A stretch of 64,000 bases of DNA, taken from NCBI GenBank assembly GCA_016647705.1, contig CM028333.1, forward strand, positions 22,376,243-22,440,242, written 5' to 3'. Under the pieces are notes generated by a model, which ran no database searches, was not told the origin of the DNA, and saw nothing but the letters and a program-made list of their open reading frames with translations. The first letter of the stretch is position 1. Each line of letters begins with the position of its first letter. The position numbers were made by a program, and so were the translations under genes. Positions 1 through 11,033 of this stretch are shown piece by piece. This stretch comes from Eucommia ulmoides (taxonomy: Eukaryota > Streptophyta > Magnoliopsida > Garryales > Eucommiaceae).

Positions 1-520
1 CTAAATAATAAATTTTTTGCATGAAAGATTTATTGAGGAGAGAGAGAGTGTGAATTTTGGTCTAAACATTAAAAATTCTTTTATTTTATTAGTAATTTAC
101 ATATATTGTATTCAACTTGAATGATGATTATTATATTTATAACTCTATTTTAGTTAATTATTTTTTTATTAGTTAGTGAATTTCTTATTTTATATGATTT
201 TAAATATTGATGGTAAATTTTTATTTTTATTTTTCTTTCTTTACTAAAGATGAACATTATATTTTAGTCTATGATTAGTTATACCCCATGCCTAAAGACA
301 CGACTTCGTAGGTATACAATTCTAAATTTGTATTGTAAATATAACACACAATTAACGTTAGTATGCATAGTAATAGGCATATATTGTTTTGTTTAAATTA
401 ATCTTATTCCCTTTAACTAGAGTCCAAACTAAATTGTATTTATATTGAAATTCGGGGTCTAAAATAAAATATGAGAAAATTTTAAGGCCATAATTTTAAT
501 TAGAGCCTTTATTTCCTCTT
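1..520. other. AT-rich intergenic DNA, no gene seen
   Basis: This stretch is very AT-rich, with stop codons in all frames. I see no domain, RNA gene or repeat structure in it. It lies outside the LTR element that begins at 821 and is probably the older local sequence. Confidence 0.6.
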
Positions 521-820
521 CCTTTTGTGTTGTCTGTTACCACAATCTACCAAAACCTCAGCCGCCACACACTACTGCAAGTCTGCAACTCGTCGCCGCC
601 GACCATCAATTGCCTTAGTTCTCTCTCTATCTCAATCCAAACGAACACCGCCGCCCAAAACCACACACACTCTCTCTCTAATTGTTTATGCCGCCACTGT
701 AGAGCGATACACCCCAACCAATTTTACCACCATCATTGGGCATCAGAGAGATTTAGCACCCTTCCACTGTGATCAATTTTTTAATTCAGAAGATCTAATT
801 TGTGGGGGCTCTTACGCAGT
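521..820 (+). other. Possible 5' region of a host gene cut by the LTR element
   Basis: Base composition changes sharply here from AT-rich to C-rich, with CTCTCT tracts and CCGCCG/GCCGCC triplets that resemble a plant 5' leader and first exon. Overlapping plus-strand frames of 81 and 102 codons are open, but I recognise neither protein. The element at 821 starts directly after GCAGT (816-820), and the same GCAGT follows its far end at 11034, so 820 and 11039 were once adjacent. A transcription unit may therefore have been interrupted. This is inference from composition only. Confidence 0.25.
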
Positions 821-1212
821 TGACGTTCCCTGATGTTTTTGAAAAGATTAAGAATATGAAATAATGATAGCATAAAAAAGGGGGATTTTTTTAAAAGTGC
901 CGATTTTCTTAAAAAGTACTTAGGCCATTTAAAAATAAGGAGTTACCATTTAACATTGGGTTTAAATGGTGTGTTAAGTCACCGAATAACCTCTTCTTCT
1001 ATTTTTATTTTTTATTTTTTATTTTTTCTCTTTCTATTTTCTCCCTATTTTTCTTTTATTTTTATTTTATTCTCTATTTTTCTACTTATTTATTTTTTAT
1101 TTTTTCTATTTTTCGTTTCAATTTTTTTCCAAGAATAACCTAAAATAAGAAATAAAACAAATTATAAAATTAAAATAAATTTTAGTGGAACGATCACAAT
1201 GACGTGTCTACA
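821..1212 (-). repeat. 3' LTR of the Ogre-like element, internally deleted
   Basis: This 392-bp copy matches both ends of the 2.1-kb LTR at 8935-11033. The AATAATGATAGC block, the GGGTTTAAATGGTGTG block with GTCACCGAAT, and the T-rich tail up to GTCTACA all align. About 1.7 kb of the middle is missing, with the junction near position 986. Purine-rich minus-strand sequence just inside (1213-1226) is a weak candidate polypurine tract. Confidence 0.8.
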
Positions 1213-1413
1213 GTTACCCATCTTTGTCATGCGAGTTTTACTTGCATGAAAATGACAAGAGATCACGCCATTTTGATCGTCCAATTTTTTAGATTTTTTA
1301 AAGCATTATTTTAACAACAAAATAATAAAAAATTAAAAAGATCCCTTTCAGGTCGTGATGGAAAATGATGAGAATGGAATATGGATGAATTGCAGTCGAA
1401 CTCTAAAAGGGTT

Positions 1414-1611
1414 TGTAGAAATTTTAATAGGCCTAACTCACTCTCAAAAGACGCCTTGTAAGAGGAGGATTACCCTTGGCTCTATATATAGCTCAGGATC
1501 AGATAACACAAGCGATGTGGGATTCAACACGCCTCCTCACGCGCAGGGTAGACTTTGACAAACCACTGCGAATGGATATCGGGAGGCCCAACATCAATGT
1601 GGGATTCAACA
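1414..1611 (-). repeat. Outer LTR (A), left copy
   Basis: Same length and ends as the copy at 4944-5141. On the minus strand it has a TATATATAG box and starts TGTTGAATCCCACATT. That start recurs 82 bp later inside the LTR after GTGAGGAGGC, so a polypurine-tract-plus-LTR-start segment has been duplicated into the LTR. A third, more diverged unit (1612-1692) lies just outside, ending in GTGAGGGGGC at the LTR edge. Confidence 0.65.
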
Positions 1612-1728
1612 TGCCCCCTCACGCGCAGGGTGGACTTTGATAAACCACTGCAAATGGATATTGCGGGCCCATCATTAATGTGAAATTTAACATACCCAAC
1701 ATCAAACAAAAGTCTGACTCTGATACCA

Positions 1729-1887
1729 TGTTAAAGTAAAAAGGTGATATGAAAAGAACGAAAAGGCTTAAACAATTGTATTAGCCTCTCCCTCTATTTA
1801 TATTAGTAAACAGATAACAATATAAGAAATCTTAAACGATATGGAAAACCCTAAACAATACTAGAAAGGCATAATTACCCTTTAACA
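1729..1887 (-). repeat. Copia LTR (B) with adjacent primer site and polypurine tract
   Basis: A 159-bp LTR with TGTTAAAG...CTTTAACA ends and a TATAAATAG box on the minus strand. Before it on the minus strand (1888-1900) is GCTTGAAGGGGAG, a good polypurine tract, which marks it as the 3' LTR of the copia body. After it (1718-1728) is TGGTATCAGAG, the initiator-methionine primer-binding site expected behind a 5' LTR. An LTR with both sites belongs to a tandem or chimeric arrangement. Confidence 0.75.
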
Positions 1888-2026
1888 CTCCCCTTCAAGC
1901 TGGAGCATATATATTGTATGCTCCTAGTTTGTTACAAATATATTTTATCTTTGAACCCCCTAACGGTTTAGTGAATAAATCAGTTAACTGATCAACTGAC
2001 TTGACATGTTTAGTTTCAATATGTTT

Positions 2027-4935
2027 CTATAATACTTTTTCTCGAATGAAGTGACAATCAACTTTAATGTGTTTTATCCTCTCATAGAACACTGAGTTGG
2101 ATGCAATGTAAATTGCTGCTTGATTATCACATACGAGATCCATTGGTGAAGAGTGTTTGAATCCAAGTTCTTCCAACAAATGTTTCAACCAAGTTAACTC
2201 ACAAGTGGTATGGGCCATCGTTCTGTATTCTGATTCTGCACTTGACCTCGCCACAACTGTCTGCTTTTTACTCTTCCAAGAAACGAGATTACCTCCAACA
2301 AACACACAATACCCTGTAGTAGACTTCTTATCCAAAGGGAATCCAGCCCAATCTGCATCTGTATATCCCTTAATTTGAGTGTAATCGAAGTTTTGATATA
2401 ACAAACCACATCCTGGAGAACCTTTTAGGTATCGAAAAATACGAATCACTGCATCGCAATTATAAGTCGTGGGACGATCCAAGAACTGACTGATAATACT
2501 CACGGCAAAAGAAATATCTGGTTTAGTAACTGTCAATTAGTTCAACTTCTCAACTAACCATTTGTATTGTGTTGAATTTGTCAATGGTACACCTTGATCT
2601 GCTAATAGTTTGCTGTTTGGATCCATAGGTAAATCAATCAGTTTAGCTCCTAGCATTCTTGTTTCACTTAACAGATCAAGAACATATTTCCTCTGACACA
2701 GGTAAATATCTTGACTTGATCGAGCAACTTCAATCCCCAAGAAATACTTCAATTAACCCAAATCTTTAGTTTGAAACTTTTCATGTAAAAACGTTTTGAG
2801 TTTCTGAATACCTTGGTGGTCGTCCCCGGTGATCATGATGTCATCCACATACATAATTAATAATATTCTCCTGACTTTACTGTGCTTATAAAACACAGAA
2901 TGATTGACTCCACAACGATGAAGACCAAATTCATTGACCACTTCACTAAATCTCCAAAACTATGCTCGAAGAGACTGCTTGAGGCCATAAATGGATTTCT
3001 TCAAACGACATACCAAACCAGACTCCCTCTGAGCAACAAACCCAGGAGGTTTCTCCATGAACACTTCCTCAGTCAAATCCCCATTTAAAAATGCATTCTT
3101 GATATCAAGTTGATGTAACGACCAATGAAATGTGGCAGACAAAGAGATGAACAAGCGAACAGAAACGAGTTTGGCAACGGGAGAAAAGGTCTCAGAATAA
3201 TTAAGACCATATACCTAAGTGTAACCTTTGGCAAATAAACGAGCCTTGAGTCGATCAATGGTACCATCCGGATGAACTTTGACTGTGTACACTCATTTAT
3301 ATCCAACTATTATTTTGTCAGGCGGAAGCGAGACAAGATCTCAAGTACCATTATGATGTAAAGCTAACATTTTTTCTTCCATTGCGGTCGTCCAACCAGG
3401 GTGACAGAGAGCCTCTGTGACAGACTTACGAATAGAAATAGATGATAGAGAAGCAACAAAAGAGAAATATAAATGAGATAGATGAGCATACGAGACAAAA
3501 TTATAAATAGGATGTTGAGTACATGTACGCTTACTCTTCTGAACAGCAATAGGTATGTCCAGGTCAGACACGGATTCATGAACTGGAGAAGAATCTGTAG
3601 ACATAGAGACGATTGGCTTAACGACGGGAACTACCTTCTGGCGATGAGTGTATACATGCAAAGGCGGTGAATGACGACTAGGTGGGGAAAGTTAAGGAGT
3701 GGAAGAAGATGGTGTCGGGTCTGGGAGACTTGGTAAAGGAAGGGTGACATCCAGATCATCCCGAGAGGATATGTCAGAAAAGTAAGAGGTGGACTCAAAG
3801 AAGGTGACATCTGCACAGATGAAAGAGTGACGTAAAGAAGGACTATAACACCGATAACCCTTTTGTGTGCGAGAATAACCAAGAAAGACACATTTTATGG
3901 CACGAGGATCTAATTTATCCTTGCCAGGAGTCAACTGACGGACAAAACAGACATATTCAAAGATACGGGGAGGTAAAACAAACTAGAGTGTGACATGAAT
4001 GAAGTAAAGGGTTGAGAAAAATATTCTCGAGCATTGTCACTACGAAGTATACGCACGAGAACATTAAATTGAGTTTTAATTTCAGCACAGAAGGCAAAAA
4101 AAATGGAGAACAATTTAGAATGATCTTTCATTAATTGAGCCATGTAACCTGAGAAAAATCATCGATAAACGTGACAAAATAACGAAAGCCAAGTGTAGAG
4201 GCAATACGGGGAAAGTAAATGAAGTGCAATGATATTTTCCCAATAGATAAGACTCATAATCTAAGGAGGAAAAATGACGTAAACTAGGAACAAGTACCTT
4301 TAGATTGGCAAGACAGGGACGACCTAGGCGACAATGAATTTGGTGGGCAGATGCAACGGCAGGGCAGGCAGTGGGTGGGATAACAGATGTCTCGGCATGA
4401 TTACGGAAGTAATAAAGACCATTTTTCTCATGCCCTACGCCAATCGTCTTCTGTGTTTTCAAATCCTGGATAATGACAGAATCAGGAAAGAAGCAAACAG
4501 AACACTGAAGTTGTTGAGTAAGCTTACTAACTGATATCAAATTAAAAGCAAATGAGGGAATATACAACACAGAGAATAAAGAGAAAGATGGGAAAAGTTC
4601 CACAATGTCAATACCATGAACATGGATAGTGGAACCATCAGCAATAGTAACAGAGAACAATGGGGGAGATGACTGAACATGCGTAAATAGAGAAGATGTA
4701 CCTGACATGTGCAGCGGAATCTATAATCCAAGGTATAGAAGTGGAAGGATGAAAAGAAAGACATGCAATAGGGTTACCTCGTTGAGCTAGCGAAGTAATG
4801 GGGGTAGATGTCCTCTTGGACGACTTAAACTGGAGGAACTGAACATACTCATCATCAGAAATGGTCTTGGGAGTTGAAGAGTTGGATGCGAAAATCAGAG
4901 CAACTTGATTATTAGTTGCTACATGAACATACTCT
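2027..4935 (-). pseudogene. pol: Ty1/copia pol remnant (protease, integrase, RT, RNase H)
   Basis: Minus-strand coding fragments follow copia order. The gag-protease linker and a WIIDSA-like aspartic protease site (near 4720) come first; the usual DSG is changed and a frame shift follows at once. Next come the pre-integrase/integrase core (4708-3931), integrase tail (3934-3692), RT with QLDIKNAFLNGDL (3110-3070) and an intact YVDD box (near 2850), then RNase H with DADWAG and the SSAESEYRTMA segment (2536-2027). At least six frame breaks or stops separate the pieces. The whole gag upstream of the linker is missing, so the copy cannot encode a working polyprotein. Confidence 0.9.
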
Positions 4936-4943
4936 GGATACCA

Positions 4944-5141
4944 TGTAGAAATTCTAATGGGCCTAACTCACTCTCAAAAGACGCCTTGTAAGAGGAGTAT
5001 TACCCTTGGCTCTATATATAGCTCAGGATCAGATAACACAAGCAATGTGAGATTCAACACGCCTCCTCACGCACATGGTAGACTTTGACAAATCCCTACG
5101 AATGGATATTGGGAGGCCCAACATCAATGTGGGATTCAACA
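4944..5141 (-). repeat. Outer LTR (A), right copy
   Basis: Aligns over its full 198 bp with 1414-1611, including the TATATATAG box and the internal 82-bp duplication. On the minus strand it ends in TTTCTACA and is followed directly by TGGTATCCAGAG. That string reads as copia gag codons but differs from a methionine-tRNA primer site by only one extra base. Confidence 0.65.
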
Positions 5142-6450
5142 AGGTTGCCTACATATCTCGACAGTGCTAAGAATCAAGTCTCGTGTAGTTCGACATCTGA
5201 CCTAGGTGGGGCAAATATAATGGCACTCATGGAGAGCGATGCAAAATATAAAAAAGTCGTCACGGGAGGCAAATTCAAAAAATGGAAAAGCCATCATAGA
5301 GGAAAAAAATTTGAAATAAAAGACCATTATAGAGAGGCCGAATGTAACATGAAATGTCATCATAGAGGGACAAAATGCAACCTAAAAAGCCATCACGGAG
5401 AGACTGAATGCCAAATAAAAAGTCATCATGGGGAGACAAATAAAAATAAATGGAAAAGCTATCACGGAGAAGCAAATGCAAAAAAAGAAAAAGTTATCAT
5501 AGAGAGGTAGATGCAACATGAAATGCTGTCACGGAGAGACTAAATGCGAAATAAAAAAAACCATTATGGGATAGCAAATGCAAAAAGTAGAAAAACCATT
5601 ACAGAGAGGCAAATGCGAAAAATAAAAAAGTTATCATGGAGAGGCAAAATGCAACATGAAATGCCATCACTGAGAGACAAAATGCAACCTAAAAAGCCAT
5701 CATAGAGGGACTGAATGCAAAATAAAAAGTCGTAACAGAGAGAAAAATGCAAAATAAAAAGTCATCACGGAGAGACAGAATGTAAAATGAAAAGCCATTA
5801 CGAAGAGGCAGAATGCAAAGTAAAAAGTGATCACAGGACGCAAAATGAAAAACCGTCATAAAGAGACAGAATGCAAAATGAAAAAACCGTCATGGAGAGA
5901 CAGAATGTAAAAGGAAATGTCATAACGAAGAGACACAATACAAAATGAAAAGGTCATCACGGAGAGACAAAATGAAAAATGAAAAGGCCATGACAGAGAG
6001 GCAGAATGCAAAAATAAAAAAGCTATCACGGAGAGGCAAAATAGAAAATGAAAATCCATAACGAAAAAGCAAATGCAACATAAAAAATCATCACAGAGAA
6101 AAACAATGCAACATAAAAAGCCATCACAGAGAGAAAAAAAAAAAAAAAAAAAAAAGACCATCATAGAGAGCTATAATGTAAAATGAAAAGTCATCATAGA
6201 GAGACATATTGCAAAATAAAAAACCGTCATGGAGAGACAGAATGTAAATGAAAAACTATGATGGAGAGACAAATGCAAAATAAGAAGTCAACACGGAGAG
6301 GCAAAATACAAAATGAATGGCTATCACGGAGAGGTAAATGCAAAATGAAAAAACATATGGAGAGGCAAAATGCAAAATAGAAAGTCATCACGAAAAGGCA
6401 AAATGCAAAATAAAAGACTATCACGGAGAGGCAAATGTGAAATAGTAAGG
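5142..6450. repeat. Degenerate ~35-bp minisatellite
   Basis: More than thirty imperfect units built on CATCACGGAGAGACAAAATG followed by an A-rich AAATGAAAAG spacer run through this block. Unit length drifts between about 30 and 40 bp, and A-tract slippage (23 As near 6136) is visible. On the plus strand, 5085-5510 stays open for 141 codons as repeats of SHHGE-type peptide; on the minus strand several frames read FCLSVMTF-type repeats. These are consequences of the repeat, not evidence of genes. In element orientation the block lies towards the 3' end, where Ogre/Tat elements are known to carry variable tandem repeats. Confidence 0.85.
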
Positions 6451-7640
6451 TATAAAATATGCCCTAGCCTGCGGTTGAGGCTACCAAGCTAAAATTCTCT
6501 AAATGCAGAAATGGGTAGACTTCAAATAATGAGCCCCAGCATGTGGCTGGGGAGAAATAATGGACAAAAGATAAAAAGCACCACAACCCGTGGTTGGGGT
6601 TGACACTGGAATGACCAAACATTTATAGGTTGCCTATGTACCTTAGCATTATGTCAAGGATCAGATTTAGCGTAGTTCACTATATGACTCTTTCAGGACA
6701 AGATATAAATACCTGAAGATGCTCATGAAATGGCAAGGAAATAACTGACCACAAGTATTCACACATTTTTTTAATAAAGAAAATATTGGCCATCCTTAAA
6801 TAATCCACAATTTTTTTTTTTTAAAGGCCACCTTTGCAATTTGAGACATTTCCCTCCCTTGGGATTGAATAAACGTTTCTTTCACCCGATGAGAAGTTTG
6901 AAAAGATAAGTGTGTCTTTTACCTTTATGGTATAGATTTGGCTTAGACTTCCATTTCTCTTTCATTGGCTACTAAAATTAATTCTAATGCTTGGGTTCTA
7001 AATCCCTGTATACTTTGTATTTCAATCAACTCCTCCAAACTGGATTAGCGAAAGTATGTAAAAAAAATAATTTAAAGCTTATTTATTCAAGTGTCCTATT
7101 TCTACCAGATATGATTTTTTATATTGATTTGATTTGAGTTTGATAAACATGATTTAGATAATAATCAAGATTTTCTCTAAAATTTGTATCACAAGATGAT
7201 TCCCTCAATTAATTAACAATCGAACCATTCTTACACGATGAGACTGAAGAAAGATGCTTCCCAATTTTTATTTTTATTTTTTTTTAGTGTCGTAGAGTTC
7301 TAAGTAATACATGTAACGAGCTTTAGGTAGTAATCCCGATCAAGTAGGCTTGAGTCACTAGGTGTTGAAACACCTCTACGGCTTAATACTCGAATTACCT
7401 AGATCACAAATTTGTTAAAGAAAAATTCATTTTTTTAAGCATATTTAATCTATTATAGATGACGAACAAAACTCATGAATTGAAAAGGTTTTTTATTTTG
7501 GGATGATGGATTTACTTTATAACGAATAGACTAGCCGTAGGGTAGGTAATTTGGGTAATGCCTTTTTGGGGTTGATTTAGCTTTATGGCGAATTGCCTAG
7601 CCATGGGATAGGTCATTTGAGTAATAATTTTTCAATAATA
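6451..7640. other. Ogre-like element interior without genes
   Basis: No coding sequence is recognisable. Between 6455 and 6610 three diverged ~60-bp units share CC(C)AGC.TG.GGTTGGGG. At 6628 a block starting AGGTTGCCTATGTACC repeats the sequence at 5142 (AGGTTGCCTACATATC, then ATCAA and GTAGTTC), so the minisatellite is bracketed by direct copies of an element-specific motif. The rest is AT-rich with no repeats I could confirm. Confidence 0.5.
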
Positions 7641-7880
7641 GTTTTTTGGATAACAACATTTGGGTAATGATAGATTGCCAGCCAATAGGTTTTTGGATAG
7701 TGGATTTTCGGATAATAGCTTTCTGGGTAAGGGATTTTCAGGTAATGGCTTTTCAAGTGATGTATTTTTTAGGTGATGGTTTCTGGGTAAGGGATTTTCA
7801 GGTAATGAATTTTTGGGTGATAGTTTCTGGTGGGATGACTTTGCTTTACGGATTACCTAGCCAATGGGGTTGGGGTGGTG
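7641..7880. repeat. Degenerate short tandem repeat
   Basis: Variants of a 15-20-bp unit (GGGTAAGGGATTTTCAGGTAATG and TTTTTGGGTGATGG-like) repeat here, with weaker copies back to about 7500. The 79-codon plus-strand frame with FWVRDFQVM repeats is a by-product of the array. Confidence 0.6.
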
Positions 7881-8317
7881 GGTAAAGTTTAAAAATTTAT
7901 ATCGAAAGATGTCCAAGATTTTTTGACACTCATCTAGCTAAGACAAATCATCCTATTTTATTTCCTCTTAGATCAAAATCTCTTTTAGTATCAAAATCAT
8001 ATTCACCATGATCAAGCAAATTCTAAGCACATAGATCACACACATATAGTTTTGGAATATTTTGAAAAATAAACATTAAACATTTGAGTCATAGTCTAGG
8101 TAACATAGTAGCATTTACTAAAAGGTTGAAGCCATCTACAAAGTAAATCATCTACTATCTAGAAGGCAAACTAAAAAGTAAGGTGGATTTTAAAAAAAAT
8201 TCCCAATTTTATCGAAATTTATCTCAGTTGACTAAGTTTACAAGTGGTACCCTCAGGTTAGACTTTGGCTTGTAATGGGATGACATCTTCTAATAAAGCT
8301 TAGGAACAATTAAAGTT

Positions 8318-8545
8318 TTAGCCTGGGGTGGATTCAACTGAATATTTTTCCCGTTGGTTGGTAAATTTACTTGGAAGATAGGGTGTTGAGAGTTTATAGC
8401 CATTTGGATAGAATGGCATATCGAACTGGAGGATGGGAGGATTTGTGTTATAGAAAAATGGGTAATTCAAGGTATTGGGGGTGGGGTATGGTTCAGATTT
8501 TGGTGAAAATGTAGGGGTACAACTTGATTTGGGGGTATGATACAA
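8318..8545 (-). CDS. Small proline/tyrosine-rich ORF, possible gag remnant
   Basis: A 75-codon minus-strand frame rich in P, Y, N and S lies about 400 bp downstream of the primer-binding site in element orientation, where a leader ORF or gag would start. Its composition recalls the proline-rich linker of some gypsy Gag proteins, but I see no zinc knuckle or other motif. It may equally be chance. Confidence 0.2.
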   Translation of the reverse strand: MYHTPKSSCTPTFSPKSEPYPTPNTLNYPFFYNTNPPILQFDMPFYPNGYKLSTPYLPSKFTNQREKYSVESTPG

Positions 8546-8765
8546 GTAGGTTAGTCAAGGTATCTAGGTGGTGAGGTTGGTTAGTATTTTGGTTGGTTAC
8601 TGTTTGGATTGGTGGTTTTGATTTGATGAGACAATGAAGTACCACTTGGTTCAGGGATATGGGTCAAGTAGTTAATTTAAGGTATATGAGTAGGGAGGTT
8701 GTTTGGTATCTTGGCTAGAAGAGTATCACTTGATTTGGAAGATATGGGTTAATGTGATTTTCATT
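8520..8765. repeat. Three diverged units of a ~115-bp tandem repeat
   Basis: Units begin at about 8522, 8640 and 8728 with (ACC/CA)ACTTG.TT..GG.(T)ATG, and continue through GTCAA..TATNTG and GGGAGGTTG, TATNTTGG. They are strongly diverged and run up to the element leader. Confidence 0.5.
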
Positions 8766-8914
8766 TGGGAAGGAAGTCTTAAAATTATGTACAAAAAAAA
8801 AAAAAGAAGTCATCATCACGACCCACCCTTATTTACAAAGTGGTAGGAAAAGATAACATTTTGACATAGATTATTTGGACTTATTTGAACATTGTAAGTT
8901 CGACTCTCTTACTT

Positions 8915-8933
8915 TCCCCAGTAGAGTCTCCAA
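8915..8933 (-). other. Primer-binding site of the Ogre-like element
   Basis: On the minus strand the LTR ends ...TGTCA, followed after one base by TTGGAGACTCTACTGGGGA. This resembles the TGGCGACTC-ACTGGGGA primer site complementary to arginine tRNA described for Ogre/Tat elements. It fixes the element's orientation and its LTR boundary. Confidence 0.65.
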
Positions 8934-8934
8934 C

Positions 8935-11033
8935 TGACATGCGCCGATTTTCCAAAAGAAAAATGATAATAAATAATGATAGCGTAAAAGATAAGGTTTT
9001 ATTTATTTATTTATTTAAAGCACCTATTTTCTCAAAAAGTACGTAGTCCATTTAAAGATAAGGAGTAGCCACCTAATATTGGGTTTAAATGGTGTGCTAT
9101 GTCACCGAATTTTTAGAGAACAATTTAAAAAGATCAAAGTAAAATTAACTCCAAAAATACGGTCAAACTAAAGATTTATTTAAAGAATTCGGGGGTCAAT
9201 TACACTAGAGGAAGACATTAAACACCCCAAGATGCCTGTCCAAAAATAGTACTTTATGTCCACTTAGGTCTAATTAGTTTAAGTCCGAATATTTTATTTT
9301 ATTTTGAAAATATTTTCCTTCTTATAAAACTCTTTTTGGTATTTTCAAATTAAGATGAGACAATTTTTTAGTACTTTTGGAGTGTTTTTCCGATATGATC
9401 TCTTATAAAATATTAAGGGATTTAAAAAGGATGGTCCCAAGGGGTAGTTTTATGTATGTTTTCGATGAACCTCTTTAATTTAAGTGGTCAAATCAATATA
9501 AATATTTTCTAAATGATGCATAAGGTAACATGCAAATCAACTTGAAATATTACATTATTTTAAATGCGATGTCACAAAATGTCAACTTTTCTAATTTGCC
9601 TAATCAATTTAAAGAAGTTCTAATTTGACATTCCTTTAAATTCTATGGAAATGAGAATCAAGAAAATATCATGAAAACGAGTTTTGTCGAAATTAATTTT
9701 TCCAAGACTTAAGTGGGTTAAACGAAACGACATACTGAGGAAAAACGATTTACTGAACTGACTGTTTCTAAATTCTATTTTACCTGGAAAATCAAATCAT
9801 CGGTATAGAAATCTTTCTTTCAATATATTGAATTCTTGAATTCACTCTAAGGCTCATAATAATTAATTCTTACAAAATAATTTATTATTATTTTTGTTTT
9901 TTTGTTATTATTTTTTATTTTTATGAATTTAGGTATAAGAACAACTTAAAATAAAAAATAACAAGAAGAAAAAGTAAAAGAAGAAAAAAATAAGAAGAAA
10001 AATAACCTCATCTCACGCTCAAAGGTTAAGTCCAAAAAAGAAAGTCTCGTCTCGACATTTTCATCAAATCTTTGGAAGATTTTATTTTTACGTTTTTCTT
10101 TCATGAATAGAAATAACTTAAATAAAGGATGATGATAAAGAAAAAAAAAATGACAAAATAAAAGAGTGTCCTCGTTTAACGCTAGGATTTAAGCTTGAGA
10201 ATAGAGAACCTCATCCCGGCATTTTTATCGAGTCATCGGATGATTTTTACATAATTAAGCTTGCAGGAATTTAAAGTACGATAACAAGAAAATAATGATG
10301 GAAATTAAAATACAAGAAAACATACATGCTCTAGCCAAGATTTCCAACGCAAAGGTTTTTTCTAGCCAAGATTCCCGATGCACGGGTTTTTCTTCTTCGC
10401 AAACAGCTTCCCGAATGGGTTTTTGCTGAGAATCGCTCTCTAGGAGGGTTTTTTTCTATGAATTTTTGAGTGAATAAATTAGGAGGATGATAGTTCTATT
10501 TATAGGGAAAGATGGGGAATGAAAAAACCCTTGAAACCCTAGGAAACCCTAATTGGCCGCCTAAACCCAGTCCAAATTCGACAGGGAAAGGGAAATTTCG
10601 AAAAAGAGAAAAAAAATAGAATTTTCTGCAATTAGCATGCGCCCTTTACCGGCTTCAGCAGAAGTTGCCGCATGGCAACTGACTGTGCGTGACAGCTGTC
10701 ACGCGGTACATATTTTTTCTTTCTTTCTTTTTTTGGTATCTTCTTCAAACAGGCAATAGGGGCCACTCTTCTCTCTCTCTCTCTCTCCTTTTCTCTCTTC
10801 TTTTATTTTTTTTTATTTTTCCTCTTTCTATTTTCTCGCCCTGTTTTTTATATTTTTCGATTTTTTTATTTTTTATTTTATTCTCTATTTTTCTTTTTCT
10901 TTTTCTTTTTCTTATTTTTTCCTTTTTCTATTTTTTATTTCAATTTTTCCCAAGAATGACTTAAAACAAAAAATAAAGAAAATTGTAAAATTGAATTCAA
11001 ATTTAGTGGGACAGTCAAAATACAATGTCTACA
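8935..11033 (-). repeat. 5' LTR of the Ogre-like element (2.1 kb)
   Basis: Runs from TGACATGCGCC to ATGTCTACA on the plus strand and is flanked on the right by the target duplication GCAGT. It has long CT and T-rich tracts (10690-10960) that open false frames on the plus strand. It is the full-length partner of the deleted copy at 821-1212. No gene lies inside. Confidence 0.8.

Larger units (their letters stand above)
1414..5141 (-). mobile_element. Chimeric copia/TRIM-like element nested in the Ogre-like element
   Basis: Two 198-bp repeats (1414-1611, 4944-5141) with TGTAGAA...TTCAACA ends flank a copia body. The flanking pentamers are GGGTT and AGGTT, a 4/5 match to a target duplication. 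Inside, however, lies a different 159-bp LTR (1729-1887) belonging to the copia body, followed on the minus strand by a methionine-tRNA-type primer site. The copia gag is missing, and its coding sequence starts abruptly beside the right outer LTR at a TGGTATC shared with the primer site. The simplest reading is a recombinant of a small TRIM-like element with a copia element, joined at the primer site. Direct insertion plus later deletion is the alternative. Confidence 0.6.
821..11033 (-). mobile_element. Non-autonomous Ogre/Tat-like LTR retrotransposon
   Basis: Two LTRs of one family bound this element: a short one (821-1212) and a full one (8935-11033), both running from TGAC to TCTACA on the plus strand. 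Perfect 5-bp duplications (GCAGT, 816-820 and 11034-11038) flank it. Next to the inner edge of the right LTR is a primer-binding site of the arginine-tRNA kind used by Ogre/Tat elements, so the element reads on the minus strand. About 4 kb of its own interior remains once the nested copia (1414-5141) is removed. It encodes no recognisable gag or pol and is dominated by tandem repeats, like a large retrotransposon derivative that depends on a partner. Family assignment rests on the primer site and repeat-rich 3' region; boundaries are firmer than the name. Confidence 0.75.

Noticed and set aside
956-1138. 60-codon hydrophobic plus-strand frame
   Set aside because: It lies in the T-rich part of an LTR; the Phe/Leu repeats come from TTT/CTT tracts.
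5085-5510. 141-codon plus-strand frame with SHHGE repeats as a gene
   Set aside because: It is produced by the minisatellite, begins inside an LTR and has no non-repeat domain.
10689-10964. 91-codon plus-strand frame
   Set aside because: A CT/T-rich tract within the 5' LTR of the Ogre-like element.
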